DNA of 64,000 nucleotides from Enterococcus raffinosus (lineage in GTDB: Bacteria > Bacillota > Bacilli > Lactobacillales > Enterococcaceae), in the NCBI RefSeq assembly GCF_018917525.1, contig NZ_JAHLOS010000008.1, forward strand, positions 1 to 64,000, in the 5' to 3' direction. Under the pieces are notes generated by a model, which saw only the letters and a list, made by a program, of their open reading frames with translations, was not told the origin of the DNA and ran no database searches. Positions within the stretch are counted from its first letter, which is position 1. The number at the start of each line of letters is the position of its first letter. Shown one piece after another: positions 1 through 9,020 of this stretch. A program made the translations under genes and the position numbers.

Positions 1-20
1 TTGATTCTTTTTGTCAGAGC

Positions 21-60
21 ATAAAAAGGGATATCGCCCCGATAAAAAACGCGATATCCC
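21..60 (-). terminator. Rho-independent terminator, minus strand
   Basis: A perfect 10-bp inverted repeat (GGGATATCGC at 28-37, GCGATATCCC at 51-60) is followed on the minus strand by a run of T. It probably ends the transcript of the two-component system about 220 bp upstream of it. The 220 bp between holds only an open frame without a ribosome site, which runs into this hairpin. Confidence 0.7.
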
Positions 61-283
61 ATAGTATAAGCTCTGGATTCGTCGAAGGTAATAACAACAA
101 ATTTAAGCTTATAAAACGAATTGTATATGGTCGTTCTGGATTAGTCAATCTATCCAAAAAATGTCTGTTGGCTTTTTCGGCAATCCAAGAAGATTTCTCC
201 TTGAGCAATCTTCTTTGAAGGGCCTGTATAACCAAACTTGAGAAAGAACCGGATTTTTGTCACAGCTCCGTTAATTTTATGTG

Positions 284-1600
284 CTATTTCATCGGCAGTT
301 TGATCTGAAAGACGGCACCTCGCGGCTCCCAATCGCGTACGGTCAGCTTGCCTTTATGTTGATTAATGATTTGCTTAGCGATGGCAAGGCCTAAGCCGTA
401 GCCGCCGGTTTCTTTGGAGCGGGAGCGGTCTTCGCGATAGAAGCGTTCGAAGATGTGCTTCTTGTCTTCATCACTGATGGATGGGCCGTTGTTTTTGACT
501 TCAATTAGCCAATTGTCATTGGAGATTTCTGATTGCAGAATGATTTTTTCGCCAGCTTCCGTATATTTCAGCGCATTGTCCAGCAGGATCACCAGTACTT
601 GATGGATGCGTTTTTCATCGATCAGCATAGGCTGATCAGCGTAGTTTTCCAAAACGAATTGTTTATCGTTCATTTCGGCGATCTCTTGAAAAGGCTGGGC
701 TAATTGCTGAATGAAGTCTTTAGGATCGACGGCCTCTTTTTGCAGCAGCAACTGATTGGAATCGCTGCGGGCTAGAGTCAGCAGGTCTTCTGTCAAGCTG
801 TTCATGCGGCGTGTTTCATTCAAAGCTTGAGCAATTGGCTCGGATTCTTCTAGGATCGTATGATCTGGTTTAGTAAAGAGCTGCTGTAGGCTGTTTTGAA
901 TGATTGCCAGCGGGGTACGCAATTCGTGAGAAGCATTTTCGACGAATTCCTGCTGTTTGCGCCACGAGTGCATGATTGGCTGCATGTTCATTTTTGAAAT
1001 ATAAAAACTGATACCAATCGAGATCAGCCAGAAGATGATCATACAAATAATCAAGGTAGTCTCAAAGGTCTTCATGGAGTCCGCGATTTGATTGGTATTT
1101 GATAAAAATTGGATATAGGCGATATTTTCCGCATTCTCTGCTTTGATCGTATAGGAATGGAAGGAGAGCTTTTGACTGGCTTCTCCAGTATTTTTTAAGC
1201 TTAATGCCTGAACCGAATCCAAATTCTTCTTATCTAAGGTCAAATTCTCTAGCTCGGTGAAGCGTCCGCCTAATACATCCTTATTCAGAATTTCGCCGTC
1301 CTTAGACCAAAGGATGATCTGGGTATTGAAGCGATTGTTGCCATCAGGACCTTTATCCATGCGCTGATCGTCAGGCATTTGCGCTAAAAAGGGATTGCCC
1401 TGCTGATAGCGGTTGATCTCCATCTGGATCAGGTGGCTATTTTCCGCCATTTGAGTCAGGGAAAGATCGGTTTGACGATAGGCTGAGCTTTGCAGAAGCT
1501 GCAGAGTGATAAAGCCCAATAATAGAAAGATTCCCGCAAATGCCGCGACATTAATGAAGAAAAATTTTAACCGTTGTTTTCTCGAAATTTCTGTATTCAT
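284..1600 (-). CDS. Sensor histidine kinase of an OmpR-type two-component system
   Basis: 438-residue membrane histidine kinase. There are two membrane segments (about residues 13-35 and 180-202) with an extracytoplasmic sensor of about 145 residues between them. The HisKA H-box reads ASHELRTP with the phospho-accepting His near residue 225. The HATPase part shows the N-box LLDNALKY and the G-box GGYGLGLAIAK. I chose the ATG at 1600 because it has an AAAGGA site about 8 bases upstream; the longer frame (start at 1633) would overlap the regulator gene. The regulator stop lies 4 bases upstream, so the two genes are one transcript. The divergent ABC exporter and sulfotransferase are the likely targets. 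The stimulus is not visible. Confidence 0.95.
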   Translation of the reverse strand: MNTEISRKQRLKFFFINVAAFAGIFLLLGFITLQLLQSSAYRQTDLSLTQMAENSHLIQMEINRYQQGNPFLAQMPDDQRMDKGPDGNNRFNTQIILWSKDGEILNKDVLGGRFTELENLTLDKKNLDSVQALSLKNTGEASQKLSFHSYTIKAENAENIAYIQFLSNTNQIADSMKTFETTLIICMIIFWLISIGISFYISKMNMQPIMHSWRKQQEFVENASHELRTPLAIIQNSLQQLFTKPDHTILEESEPIAQALNETRRMNSLTEDLLTLARSDSNQLLLQKEAVDPKDFIQQLAQPFQEIAEMNDKQFVLENYADQPMLIDEKRIHQVLVILLDNALKYTEAGEKIILQSEISNDNWLIEVKNNGPSISDEDKKHIFERFYREDRSRSKETGGYGLGLAIAKQIINQHKGKLTVRDWEPRGAVFQIKLPMK

Positions 1601-1604
1601 TGAA

Positions 1605-2279
1605 TCATTCCTTTTGTAAGATGTAGCCGACATTTCGCAGAGTTTTGAACAGATGATCGGTACCTGACGGCTTCAAATGTTTGCGCAGGTGGCTCATGTA
1701 GACTTCTACGACAGTTAGCGTGGTATCGGAATCAAAGCCCCAAATACGATCAAAAATCTGCTCTTTGGTCAAAATCACACCCTTATTTTGGATAAAGTAG
1801 ACTAAAAGATCAAATTCTTTCCCTTGAATCGGCAAGACCTCATCATCGACGGTCACTTCTTTAGTTGAAAGGTTGCAGGTGATATTTTTATAAGCCAACT
1901 GATTTTCAGCAAATAATCCCAGCGAGCGTTTTAGTAATGCTTTGACTCGCATGATCAGCTCCTCTCGGTAAAAAGGCTTGGTTAAATAATCATCTGCGCC
2001 TTTTTGAAAGCCCGTTACTTTATCCTCTAAGCTATCCTTGGCAGTTAAGATCAATACGGGTGTCTGGATGTTTTTTTCCCGTATTTCTGCTAACACCTCA
2101 TAGCCGTTCTTCTCTGGCAGCATTAAATCCAGCAGAATTAAATCATACATCCCGCTTTCCGCTTCGAATAAGCCTTCTTCTCCATCGTAAACTTGGGTAA
2201 TATCACCTAGATCGGCTAAAATTTCTTTTATATTCTCTGAAAGTGTCGCATCATCTTCTACTATTAATAGATTAATCAT
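1605..2279 (-). CDS. OmpR/PhoB-family response regulator
   Basis: 224-residue DNA-binding response regulator. The receiver domain (1-120) has the acidic pair D9/D10, phospho-acceptor D51 in LLDLMLP, the conserved Thr in LTAKD and the Lys in TKPFY. The C-terminal winged helix (about 128-222) has the family's usual [13 protein letters not shown] recognition-helix region and ends NVGYILQKE. It lies directly upstream of its kinase and diverges from the ABC exporter promoter, where a TTAAGC direct repeat at one-turn spacing suits a dimer of this class. Autoregulation from the shared 142-bp gap is likely but not shown. Confidence 0.95.
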   Translation of the reverse strand: MINLLIVEDDATLSENIKEILADLGDITQVYDGEEGLFEAESGMYDLILLDLMLPEKNGYEVLAEIREKNIQTPVLILTAKDSLEDKVTGFQKGADDYLTKPFYREELIMRVKALLKRSLGLFAENQLAYKNITCNLSTKEVTVDDEVLPIQGKEFDLLVYFIQNKGVILTKEQIFDRIWGFDSDTTLTVVEVYMSHLRKHLKPSGTDHLFKTLRNVGYILQKE

Positions 2280-2360
2280 CGATTTTTCTCCCTCTTCATT
2301 TATTACTTCTTCAGTGTACCATGCTTTCCTAAATCAACCTTAAAACTTTTTACCTACGGC

Positions 2361-2392
2361 TTAAGCTTCGGTTAAGCCAGCTTGCTTATTCT
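2361..2392 (+). promoter_or_regulatory. Candidate response-regulator direct repeat and promoter
   Basis: TTAAGC occurs at 2361-2366 and again at 2372-2377, 11 bases start to start (one helical turn, the usual OmpR-family spacing). The pair covers the place of a -35 box, and TATTCT at 2387-2392 is a fitting -10. The first gene starts at 2422. This arrangement is typical of activator-dependent promoters of the family. The assignment to the neighbouring regulator is inference. Confidence 0.5.
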
Positions 2393-2421
2393 ACAGACAG
2401 ACAAATGAAGGGGGAAACAAC

Positions 2422-3918
2422 ATGAACTATATGAAACGGGCGATTCAAAGCCTTTGGGCCAAGAAGGGGCGCAGTATTATTATGATCGCCGTCTTTTCGG
2501 CTATATTGATTTTCGTCTTGGCGGGATTGACGATCCGCAGCGGCGCAGACTTGGCAACAAGCAATGCGAAAAAAAGCGTCGGAGCCACTGTCACCTTATC
2601 GACGAACCGAGAGGCGATGTTTAAGCAATCTGATTCAGAAGATGAAAATAGCCGACCTGATCCCGGCAGCTTCGAACGAACACCGGTAAATCTAAGCGAC
2701 GCGAAAAAAATTGCGAAATTATCGAATGTAAAATCTTATTCCTTTGAAGCCAGCACCTCAGCAGATAAAAGTTCAGGAATCGAACCGATTTCCAGCGACA
2801 GTGATGATAGTGAAGAAGAGTCTACTGACGAACAAATGGCCGGCTTTGGCGGAGGCGGTGCTCCTGGCGGCATGAGCCAAGGGGATTTCCAAATCAAAGG
2901 TGTTTCTGAAAGCAGCTCTTATAGCGAATTTTCAGCAGGAACCGCAAGTCTGGTTGAAGGAGAGGCAATCACTTCGGCGGATGAAGACACCAACAATGTC
3001 CTGATTGAACAAAGTTTGGCCGAGGCCAACGATTTAAGTGTCGGTGACAAATTTAAAATTAAAGACAGCGATGACAAGGACGTTGAAGTAACCATCAAAG
3101 GCATCTACAAAACCAGCGATTCTGGGGATAGCATGAGCGCGCAGTTTAACTTTATGAACCCATCGAACACGATCTTTTCTTCTTATACCATGGTCAACAC
3201 ACTGACCGGTTCAGAAGGAAAAACGATCGATTCAGCCGTCTATAACCTAGAAGATCCTAAAGATATGGACAGCTTCGTCAAACAGGCGAACAAATTAATC
3301 GATACCGATACCTTTAGTTTAGAAACCAACGATCAAATGTATCAGCAAATGCTGCAACCATTAAACAATGTCTCAAGTTTCGCGAAAAATATCGTGATTC
3401 TAGTCGCAGCAGCGGGAGTGATTATTTTAACGCTGATCATTATGCTGTCGATTCGCGAACGAAAATATGAGATCGGTGTTTTGCTTTCATTAGGCGAATC
3501 ACGGATGAAGGTCATCTCACAATTTTTCGTTGAGATTTTTATCTGCATGATCTTTGCTTTGGGTATTGCGGCAGCCAGCGGAAATGTCGTAGGAAATGCC
3601 GTCGGAAATCAGTTATTAAGTCAACAAACAACATCGCAAAATGCGGAAGGACAAGAAGCCAATGCGGCAGGAAATAATGGCGGCCCTGGCGGACAAGGAC
3701 AAATGCCTGGCGGTGGAAATGGCGGTCCACGAGGTGGCGGTCAAATGGGCGGTAATCCATTTACCCAAACCGAGGAAATTCAGGAATTGAATATCTCTGT
3801 GAAGCCAATGGAAATTCTTAGTCTTGCAGGCATCGGACTGGGAATCAGTCTATTTTCAATCGTCTTATCATCCGCAGGGATTCTGCGATTGAATCCGAAG
3901 AAAATCTTGATCTCTTAG
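2422..3918 (+). CDS. ABC transporter permease, MacB/FtsX-like
   Basis: 498-residue permease of the MacB/FtsX type. One N-terminal membrane segment (about 17-38) is followed by an extracellular MacB-PCD-like domain and three further membrane segments (about 325-345, 365-390, 465-487). The motif RERKYEIGVLLSLGES after the second segment is the family's cytoplasmic signature. Two glycine-rich, low-complexity stretches are unusual: about residues 142-156 and 418-446. The latter, rich in GG, Q and P, sits in the extracellular loop between the last two segments. The gene starts after a GGGGG ribosome site and pairs with the ATPase 54 bases downstream. Its cargo is unknown; export of, or response to, envelope-active compounds is usual for the family. 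Confidence 0.9.
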   Translation: MNYMKRAIQSLWAKKGRSIIMIAVFSAILIFVLAGLTIRSGADLATSNAKKSVGATVTLSTNREAMFKQSDSEDENSRPDPGSFERTPVNLSDAKKIAKLSNVKSYSFEASTSADKSSGIEPISSDSDDSEEESTDEQMAGFGGGGAPGGMSQGDFQIKGVSESSSYSEFSAGTASLVEGEAITSADEDTNNVLIEQSLAEANDLSVGDKFKIKDSDDKDVEVTIKGIYKTSDSGDSMSAQFNFMNPSNTIFSSYTMVNTLTGSEGKTIDSAVYNLEDPKDMDSFVKQANKLIDTDTFSLETNDQMYQQMLQPLNNVSSFAKNIVILVAAAGVIILTLIIMLSIRERKYEIGVLLSLGESRMKVISQFFVEIFICMIFALGIAAASGNVVGNAVGNQLLSQQTTSQNAEGQEANAAGNNGGPGGQGQMPGGGNGGPRGGGQMGGNPFTQTEEIQELNISVKPMEILSLAGIGLGISLFSIVLSSAGILRLNPKKILIS

Positions 3919-3972
3919 ACGTAGATGATCAGTTATGAAAAACGAAGGTAACAAATTGAAGGAGGAAATTTT

Positions 3973-4632
3973 ATGACATTAGCTACCAAGGATTTAGGCT
4001 ATTGGTATGAGAACAACGGCCCATTATTCGAAAAGGTGAATTTAACCTTTGAAAAGGGCAAGATGTACGCCATTTTAGGCACTAGCGGATCAGGGAAAAC
4101 AACTTTTTTATCCCTGATCGCAGGCTTGGATACCCCAAAAAGCGGAGAAATTCTTTATGAAGATACTTCTTTGAAAAAAATCGGGCTGCGGGAATATCGG
4201 CGCAAGGATGTATCGATCGTCTTTCAAGCCTACAATCTTCTGCCATACATGTCGGCAGTGGATAATGTAGTGACGGCGATGGAAATTGCTCAAAGCCAGC
4301 AAGCGGATAAAAAAGCCTACGCTTTGGCAAATCTTGAAAAAGTCGGCATTACCAAAGAACTGGCAGAGAAAAAAGTAACGATGCTATCTGGCGGTCAGCA
4401 GCAGCGGGTCGCAATTACGCGGGCATTGTGCTGCGAACATGATTTGATTGTCGCAGATGAACCAACGGGAAACTTAGATGAAGCGACCTCAGGTGAAATC
4501 GTCAAGCTATTCCAAGAAATCGCTCATGAGCAGCAAAAATGCATTATTTTAGTCACCCATGAACAGGATGTCGCTAAAGGCTGCGATGTCGTGTACGAAT
4601 TGAAAAATCAAATGTTTCGTCAGGTTTCTTAA
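3973..4632 (+). CDS. ABC transporter ATP-binding protein, LolD/MacB-like
   Basis: 219-residue cytoplasmic ATPase, normal length for the family. Walker A is GTSGSGKTT (about 36-44), the Q-loop sits in VFQAYNLLPYMS, the signature is LSGGQQQRVAI, Walker B is LIVADEPTGNLD, and the switch His is in LVTHEQD. All catalytic residues are present. It starts with a strong AGGAGG site and lies between its permease and the sulfotransferase lipoprotein, in the same transcript. It powers the permease encoded immediately upstream. Confidence 0.93.
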   Translation: MTLATKDLGYWYENNGPLFEKVNLTFEKGKMYAILGTSGSGKTTFLSLIAGLDTPKSGEILYEDTSLKKIGLREYRRKDVSIVFQAYNLLPYMSAVDNVVTAMEIAQSQQADKKAYALANLEKVGITKELAEKKVTMLSGGQQQRVAITRALCCEHDLIVADEPTGNLDEATSGEIVKLFQEIAHEQQKCIILVTHEQDVAKGCDVVYELKNQMFRQVS

Positions 4633-4657
4633 TCAATGCTTGAAAAGGAGGAAGTGA

Positions 4658-6289
4658 ATGAGGGCAACACTAAAGAAAATCAGTTATTTTATTGGTATGA
4701 CGGTCTGCTTAACCGGCTGTGGTGTCAGCGGCTCAGTTTCAAATGAGGTGGACACGGAAGAACAGCTGTCCGTCTCCTTGAATGATGAGTGGCAGGAGGA
4801 ACAAACGGAAAAAGAGAAAAAATATCAGACTCTACTAAAAAGCGGCGAGTACACAGAAGACAATATCTATGTCCAGCTTGATCCTTACGATGCCAGTCCA
4901 CTTTCGGCGCTGCTGCTTTTCCAAACAGAAGACGCAATGACCGTTGATATCTCAGTGGCCGGCAAGGATGAGACGACGACCATCAAGAACAGCTTTGACG
5001 ACTATACAACGGATCACAGTGTTCCGATTTTAGGATTGTACGCAGATACAGAAAACGAAGTGACGATCACCTTGACGGATGAATCAGGCAATAGCATGGA
5101 GAAAACGGTAACGATAAAAACAGGAACGTTAGCGAAATCCATTGCCAACATCGATGTCAAAGAAGCGGATACAACAAAAATGGAACTAGGCGACAGCGAA
5201 CTCACCTTTGTCGTGCCAAGTACGAAACGCGCCTATGCCTTTGATGCCAACGGCGATGTCCGCTGGTATTCGACCCGCTATAACAGTCATATTTTTAAAG
5301 AATTGGATAACGGGAATCTGCTTTATTTGACCAAAGAATCGAATGACGCGGATACCTACAATGTGCTGCTAGAGACGGACTACTTAGGGAAAATCTATCA
5401 CCGTTACGATTTCTCAAGCTCTAGCGCCGCAAACGATACAGGTAAAAGCGAAGGTGAAATGACCGTGATCCATCATGATGGCATCGAACTACCAAGCGGA
5501 AACTTCTTACTAACGGTCAATGATGGCAGTAATTACATTGAGGACACAATGATTGAGCTGAATCGCGAAACAGGGGAGATCGAGAAAACGATTGATCTGA
5601 AGGATGTTTTACCGGAAGCCTTTTACGAAGACTACGATTCGACGAGCCGCGAGGACGGAAAGGTCGATTGGTTCCACCAAAACTCAGTGGAATACGATGA
5701 GGCAGACGACAGTATTATTATTTCGGGGAGGCATCAAGATACGATTATGAAGATTGATTATTCCACGAACGAGATCAAATGGATCATGGGCGACAGTAGC
5801 GGTTGGCCGGAGAGCTATCAAAAATATTTCTTAAAAGGCGATGTCAAAGCCAGCGGCGGACAGCACGCGGCGATCGTCCTGCCGGATCAAGACGACAACG
5901 ATGAGACGACCGATATTTTATATTATGACAATAACATCTCGGTTACCCGCGGGGATGAAGAAACCTCTGAACAATACTCAGAAGCCCGCCAGGTTCGGAT
6001 TAACGAAGCAGAAATGACGATCGAAGAAGTTTGGACCTTTGGTGAAGAGCTAGGTAAAGACTATTACACTAAAATCATCGGTAGTGCTCGTTACTTGAAC
6101 AATACCGGTAATCGTTTAGTCAATTTCGGATTCCGTGATGAAGGTAAGACTAGCTCGATTATGGAAGTCACCGAAGACGGTGAAACAGTTATTAACATTG
6201 ATCTTAGTGATTTTCCAACAAGTGCTTGGGCATATCGTGCCGAGCGATTCTCGCTATACAATAATAATTGGACGTATCAATTAAATTAG
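4658..6289 (+). CDS. Aryl-sulfate sulfotransferase-like lipoprotein (ASST family)
   Basis: 543-residue exported lipoprotein. The signal peptide ends in the lipobox LTGC (Cys about residue 21). After an N-terminal beta domain (about 55-170) comes the ASST beta-propeller. It shows HHDG (His 272/273), DWFHQNSV (His 340, Asn 342), SGRHQD (Arg 358) and GGQHAAI (His 403). These are the pattern of active-site residues in PAPS-independent arylsulfotransferases, where a His carries the sulfate from a phenolic sulfate donor to a phenol acceptor. The start has an AAAGGAGG site. It is third in the operon with the ABC exporter, so sulfation or desulfation of a small phenolic at the cell surface linked to transport is possible (inference). 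The gene ends inside a duplicated terminator segment. Confidence 0.85.
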   Translation: MRATLKKISYFIGMTVCLTGCGVSGSVSNEVDTEEQLSVSLNDEWQEEQTEKEKKYQTLLKSGEYTEDNIYVQLDPYDASPLSALLLFQTEDAMTVDISVAGKDETTTIKNSFDDYTTDHSVPILGLYADTENEVTITLTDESGNSMEKTVTIKTGTLAKSIANIDVKEADTTKMELGDSELTFVVPSTKRAYAFDANGDVRWYSTRYNSHIFKELDNGNLLYLTKESNDADTYNVLLETDYLGKIYHRYDFSSSSAANDTGKSEGEMTVIHHDGIELPSGNFLLTVNDGSNYIEDTMIELNRETGEIEKTIDLKDVLPEAFYEDYDSTSREDGKVDWFHQNSVEYDEADDSIIISGRHQDTIMKIDYSTNEIKWIMGDSSGWPESYQKYFLKGDVKASGGQHAAIVLPDQDDNDETTDILYYDNNISVTRGDEETSEQYSEARQVRINEAEMTIEEVWTFGEELGKDYYTKIIGSARYLNNTGNRLVNFGFRDEGKTSSIMEVTEDGETVINIDLSDFPTSAWAYRAERFSLYNNNWTYQLN

Positions 6290-6302
6290 AAATAAGTAAA
6301 AG

Positions 6303-6327
6303 CTGCGGAAATTTTCCGCAGTTTTTT
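6303..6327 (+). terminator. Terminator of the ABC/sulfotransferase operon
   Basis: CTGCGGAAA pairs with TTTCCGCAG across one base and is followed by six T. This hairpin and the flank from the TAG stop at 6287 are repeated almost exactly at 10064-10105. Confidence 0.9.
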
Positions 6328-6491
6328 AAGTTTAATTAATGATTAGTTTTTCATAAATGAAAGAGAATGGCATGTTATTCGTGGACACGACCTCACTATT
6401 TCGAAGAGGGTGAAGATATCACTTTTAATTTGTAAAAGATATGGGTTTCTAAGTTGATCTATAGAATATACTTCTAGTAAACAAGTAATCT

Positions 6492-6806
6492 TTAATTTTT
6501 ACTAATCGCTATTATCTGCTTGAATACCTTGATTATATCTTCTCGTCTATCTAAAGAATTCAAATCATGAATTATTCTGCTGATATCATTATCATCCTTT
6601 TCGAAAGAGAAGAACGAAGGATAATCAATATTGAAGGCTCTAATTATTTTATCAAGTGTTTCAATTTTTATATTTTCAATTTGTCCTCTTTCAATTTTTC
6701 CTAAATAGGATAGATCTAGTCCAGCTAACTCAGCCAAAAATTCCTGAGTCATTCCATTTTGTAAGCGTAACTCTTTTATTCTTGCTGCTACTTTTGAGCT
6801 AAGCAT
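6492..6806 (-). CDS. XRE-family transcriptional regulator
   Basis: 104-residue protein with an N-terminal Cro/C1-type helix-turn-helix: RIKELRLQNGMTQEFLAELA followed by LSYLGKIERG (about residues 8-45). A short acidic C-terminal part looks like a dimerisation or ligand region. I prefer the ATG at 6806 over the in-frame GTG at 6815. It is divergent from the 7,068-8,514 gene pair. The gap contains AGG...CCT palindromes, so it probably represses itself and those genes. It belongs to the AT-rich island bounded by the two sulfotransferase tails. A repressor at one edge resembles small mobile or plasmid-derived modules, but no integrase is visible. Confidence 0.85.
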   Translation of the reverse strand: MLSSKVAARIKELRLQNGMTQEFLAELAGLDLSYLGKIERGQIENIKIETLDKIIRAFNIDYPSFFSFEKDDNDISRIIHDLNSLDRREDIIKVFKQIIAISKN

Positions 6807-6858
6807 CGGTCCCACAACCTTTCGTTAATTAAAGATTAAAGGTTTGTCTGTTGTTTTA

Positions 6859-6918
6859 TTAGGCCTTTAATAACCTAAAAAATCTCTTTTTTCATAAATA
6901 AAAGGTTTCTAAAAACCT
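6859..6918. promoter_or_regulatory. Candidate XRE operators
   Basis: Two related palindromes lie in the divergent gap. TTAGG (6859-6863) pairs with CCTAA (6874-6878), and AGGTTT (6903-6908) pairs with AAACCT (6913-6918). A third AAAGGTTT half-site lies at about 6838-6845. Their repetition next to a Cro-like gene suggests operator sites. The match to the neighbouring regulator is inferred from position only. Confidence 0.45.
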
Positions 6919-7067
6919 ATTTCTGTGCTATATTGTTTTTGTAGTAATTGAAATGTGTCTCTTTTAGATTTTTTTGCATATAAGAGAATATAGGTAGAGC
7001 ATTAAATTCAAAAATTTGACATCGATTGATTATTAAAAAATTTGATCTTTTGTGAGGAGGACAACTG

Positions 7068-7649
7068 ATGGAAGAACATTCAATTAATTACAAAAGCATG
7101 AATTGTCTGGCTCTAATTAAATTTGGACATCGGATAGGACACGGTTGGTATCGAATATTGGTAAAAGCTGAAAAGGAACTCAGTGAACTTGGCATAGCGA
7201 TTGAACGAGTAGAAAGAAAGCAAGGGATTCTTTCGCTTGTTACCGATTTAGAGCCAAGTGAACAGTCTTCTCAGATCCAAAATATCCTATATGAGGCAGA
7301 ACTAGCTAGTGAAATGACTTGTGAATGGTGTGGTAACTATTCTGTTTCGCAAATATTTATTGATAAGGAACTTTTTACAATCTGTGAAGGATGTGAAGAA
7401 AAATGTGAAAGTCTAGATGGTGTTGAAAAACGATTGCGTATGAATAATAGTCAGGATCTTGAAAAGGTAATTGTACGCATGAGCCTTGAAATCCAACGAT
7501 TACAACATCAACTCGAACACTTTAAAATGGGGTGTAATCATTATAAGAAGAGAAGTGAAAAATTATCCGAGAGATTGAAAAATAATCGTAATGATTATCA
7601 TAAGAAAAAAATACAAGTTGTGACTTCAAAAGATAAAAGGACTTATTAA
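7068..7649 (+). CDS. Hypothetical zinc-ribbon and coiled-coil protein
   Basis: 193-residue soluble protein that I do not recognise. The middle holds four Cys in two pairs, CEWCG (about 84-88) and CEGCEEKC (about 105-112), typical of a small metal-binding ribbon. The last 60 residues are charged and predicted coiled coil, ending in a very basic KNNRNDYHKKK tail that could touch nucleic acid. It starts after a GAGGAGG site and lies 10 bases upstream of the LysM gene, so the two are co-transcribed. Base composition is AT-rich like the rest of the island. A regulatory or DNA-associated role is only a guess. Confidence 0.75.
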   Translation: MEEHSINYKSMNCLALIKFGHRIGHGWYRILVKAEKELSELGIAIERVERKQGILSLVTDLEPSEQSSQIQNILYEAELASEMTCEWCGNYSVSQIFIDKELFTICEGCEEKCESLDGVEKRLRMNNSQDLEKVIVRMSLEIQRLQHQLEHFKMGCNHYKKRSEKLSERLKNNRNDYHKKKIQVVTSKDKRTY

Positions 7650-7659
7650 GGAGAGTATT

Positions 7660-8514
7660 ATGAAAAAGAGAAGAGATATAAAGCAGCAAACAGTTATTGA
7701 AAAAAGAAAAAATTTGGGTAAAAACCTTGGAAAGGGTTTAGCTTTAAGTGCTTTTACAATGGCAGGTGTACTCATATTAAAGGGACAAGACATACAAGCT
7801 TCAGAAATGGATGGTAAATGGGAAGCGCGATCGATTGAGCAAATCAAAAAGGATGTTGAAGGAAAAAAAGAATATACTATTGTTTGGGGAGACACGTTAA
7901 GCGGTATTTCTTTAGCAACGAATGTCACAATGGAAAAATTAGCTTCATTGAATGGCATTGGAGATTACAACTTGATTTATGCAGGGAATAAGTTGGTGTT
8001 TGAAGGCAATGTCGTAACTGTTCAAGATCAAAATGGTGTAGTGACTGATCAACAACAAATTACGGAGTCGGATAAAATAGTTCCGAATCAACCGATTGGT
8101 GAGTCTGTAGGTCAGGCCTCGCCAGCTCCAAATATGTCAAATACACAGAACCAAACGAATGTCGCATCCTCTGATCCGGCTTCGACACCTTCTGGTAATG
8201 GTGAAAATAAAAATGACGGAACAACAGGCAATGGAAGTTCATCTGGTGGAACAAATAATGGTGGAGTGGTGACTAATCCTACGCCAACTCCAACACCAGA
8301 CCCTGATCCTACACCGACACCGACTCCAGACCCACAAGTTCAATTCACAGTCTGGTTCTACGCTTATGAAGGTGATGATCAATCAAAGAATATCGAAAAA
8401 GGAAGTCGATTATTCTCAACAGAGGGTGAGGCAACAAGCTTTATTGATGGGTATGCGGATAGTTTGTTAATGGAAGGAATTGCTGGAAGTTATGGCGTAA
8501 TGTCTTGGGAATAG
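7660..8514 (+). CDS. Secreted LysM-domain protein with Pro/Thr-rich linker
   Basis: 284-residue exported protein. A long basic N-terminus (about 1-27, KKRRDIKQQ start) precedes a hydrophobic signal segment (about 28-45) with a likely cut after IQASE. One LysM domain follows (about 68-112, YTIVWGDTLSGISLATNV), which in this family binds cell-wall GlcNAc. Then come a long Gln/Ser/Gly linker and a repetitive TPTPTPDPDP stretch (about 205-225). The last 55 residues form an unrecognised C-terminal module starting FTVWFYAYEGDD. It is probably wall-bound. It is the terminal gene of the island's two-gene operon and is followed by a good terminator. The C-terminal module is the part worth comparing with other surface proteins. 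Confidence 0.85.
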   Translation: MKKRRDIKQQTVIEKRKNLGKNLGKGLALSAFTMAGVLILKGQDIQASEMDGKWEARSIEQIKKDVEGKKEYTIVWGDTLSGISLATNVTMEKLASLNGIGDYNLIYAGNKLVFEGNVVTVQDQNGVVTDQQQITESDKIVPNQPIGESVGQASPAPNMSNTQNQTNVASSDPASTPSGNGENKNDGTTGNGSSSGGTNNGGVVTNPTPTPTPDPDPTPTPTPDPQVQFTVWFYAYEGDDQSKNIEKGSRLFSTEGEATSFIDGYADSLLMEGIAGSYGVMSWE

Positions 8515-8559
8515 TTGATCACATTAATGTTTCGTATGGAGTAGCTGATTAAAATAAGT

Positions 8560-8603
8560 CTGTGACTAACATCCAGTTTTTGGGTGATAGCCACAGTTTT
8601 TTT
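8560..8603 (+). terminator. Terminator after the LysM gene
   Basis: CTGTGACTAACATCC pairs imperfectly with GGGTGATAGCCACAG around a T-rich loop, and seven T follow. It ends the two-gene operon. Confidence 0.8.
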
Positions 8604-9020
8604 ATATGATTTATTGGTGAATAAACTCATAGTAATCTCTTGATTGGTTATCACTAAATAGAAATTAGGACTTCACAAGGAAGCGAATTCGAACTCTTAA
8701 AAAACCAGCAAAAACTTAGAATTCGAACAATATATTTGAATTTTAATTAGCCGAATAATACCTAAGACTCACTCAATACTGATTCTGGAAAAGTGAATAA
8801 AAGAACAAAACATGTAAATATATTAATTGGAATCGTACAACAAATGATGAATGAATTTCAATTAAAAAAAATTGAGATTAAGCGGAAAGGAAAATAATCA
8901 TTAGATTTCAATAATTAAGAAAAAGGGAAATTATGTATTAAAAGGATTTTGAAACTATTTATGTAAACAAGGATTAGCGGTTAGTAAAAATAGATGAATT
9001 AGTAATAGGTACTCAACTAT
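8604..9020. other. AT-rich non-coding stretch with a possible gene relic
   Basis: About 420 bases without a convincing gene. A 34-codon open frame from a GTG at 8793 to 8897 (lysine-rich, containing HVNILIGIVQQ) has no clear ribosome site and may be the tail of a lost gene. No tRNA or clear repeat was seen. Confidence 0.4.

Noticed and set aside
14-235. 73-codon minus-strand open frame at the window's left edge
   Set aside because: It opens with a TTG, has no ribosome site, and its end runs through the terminator hairpin at 21-60.
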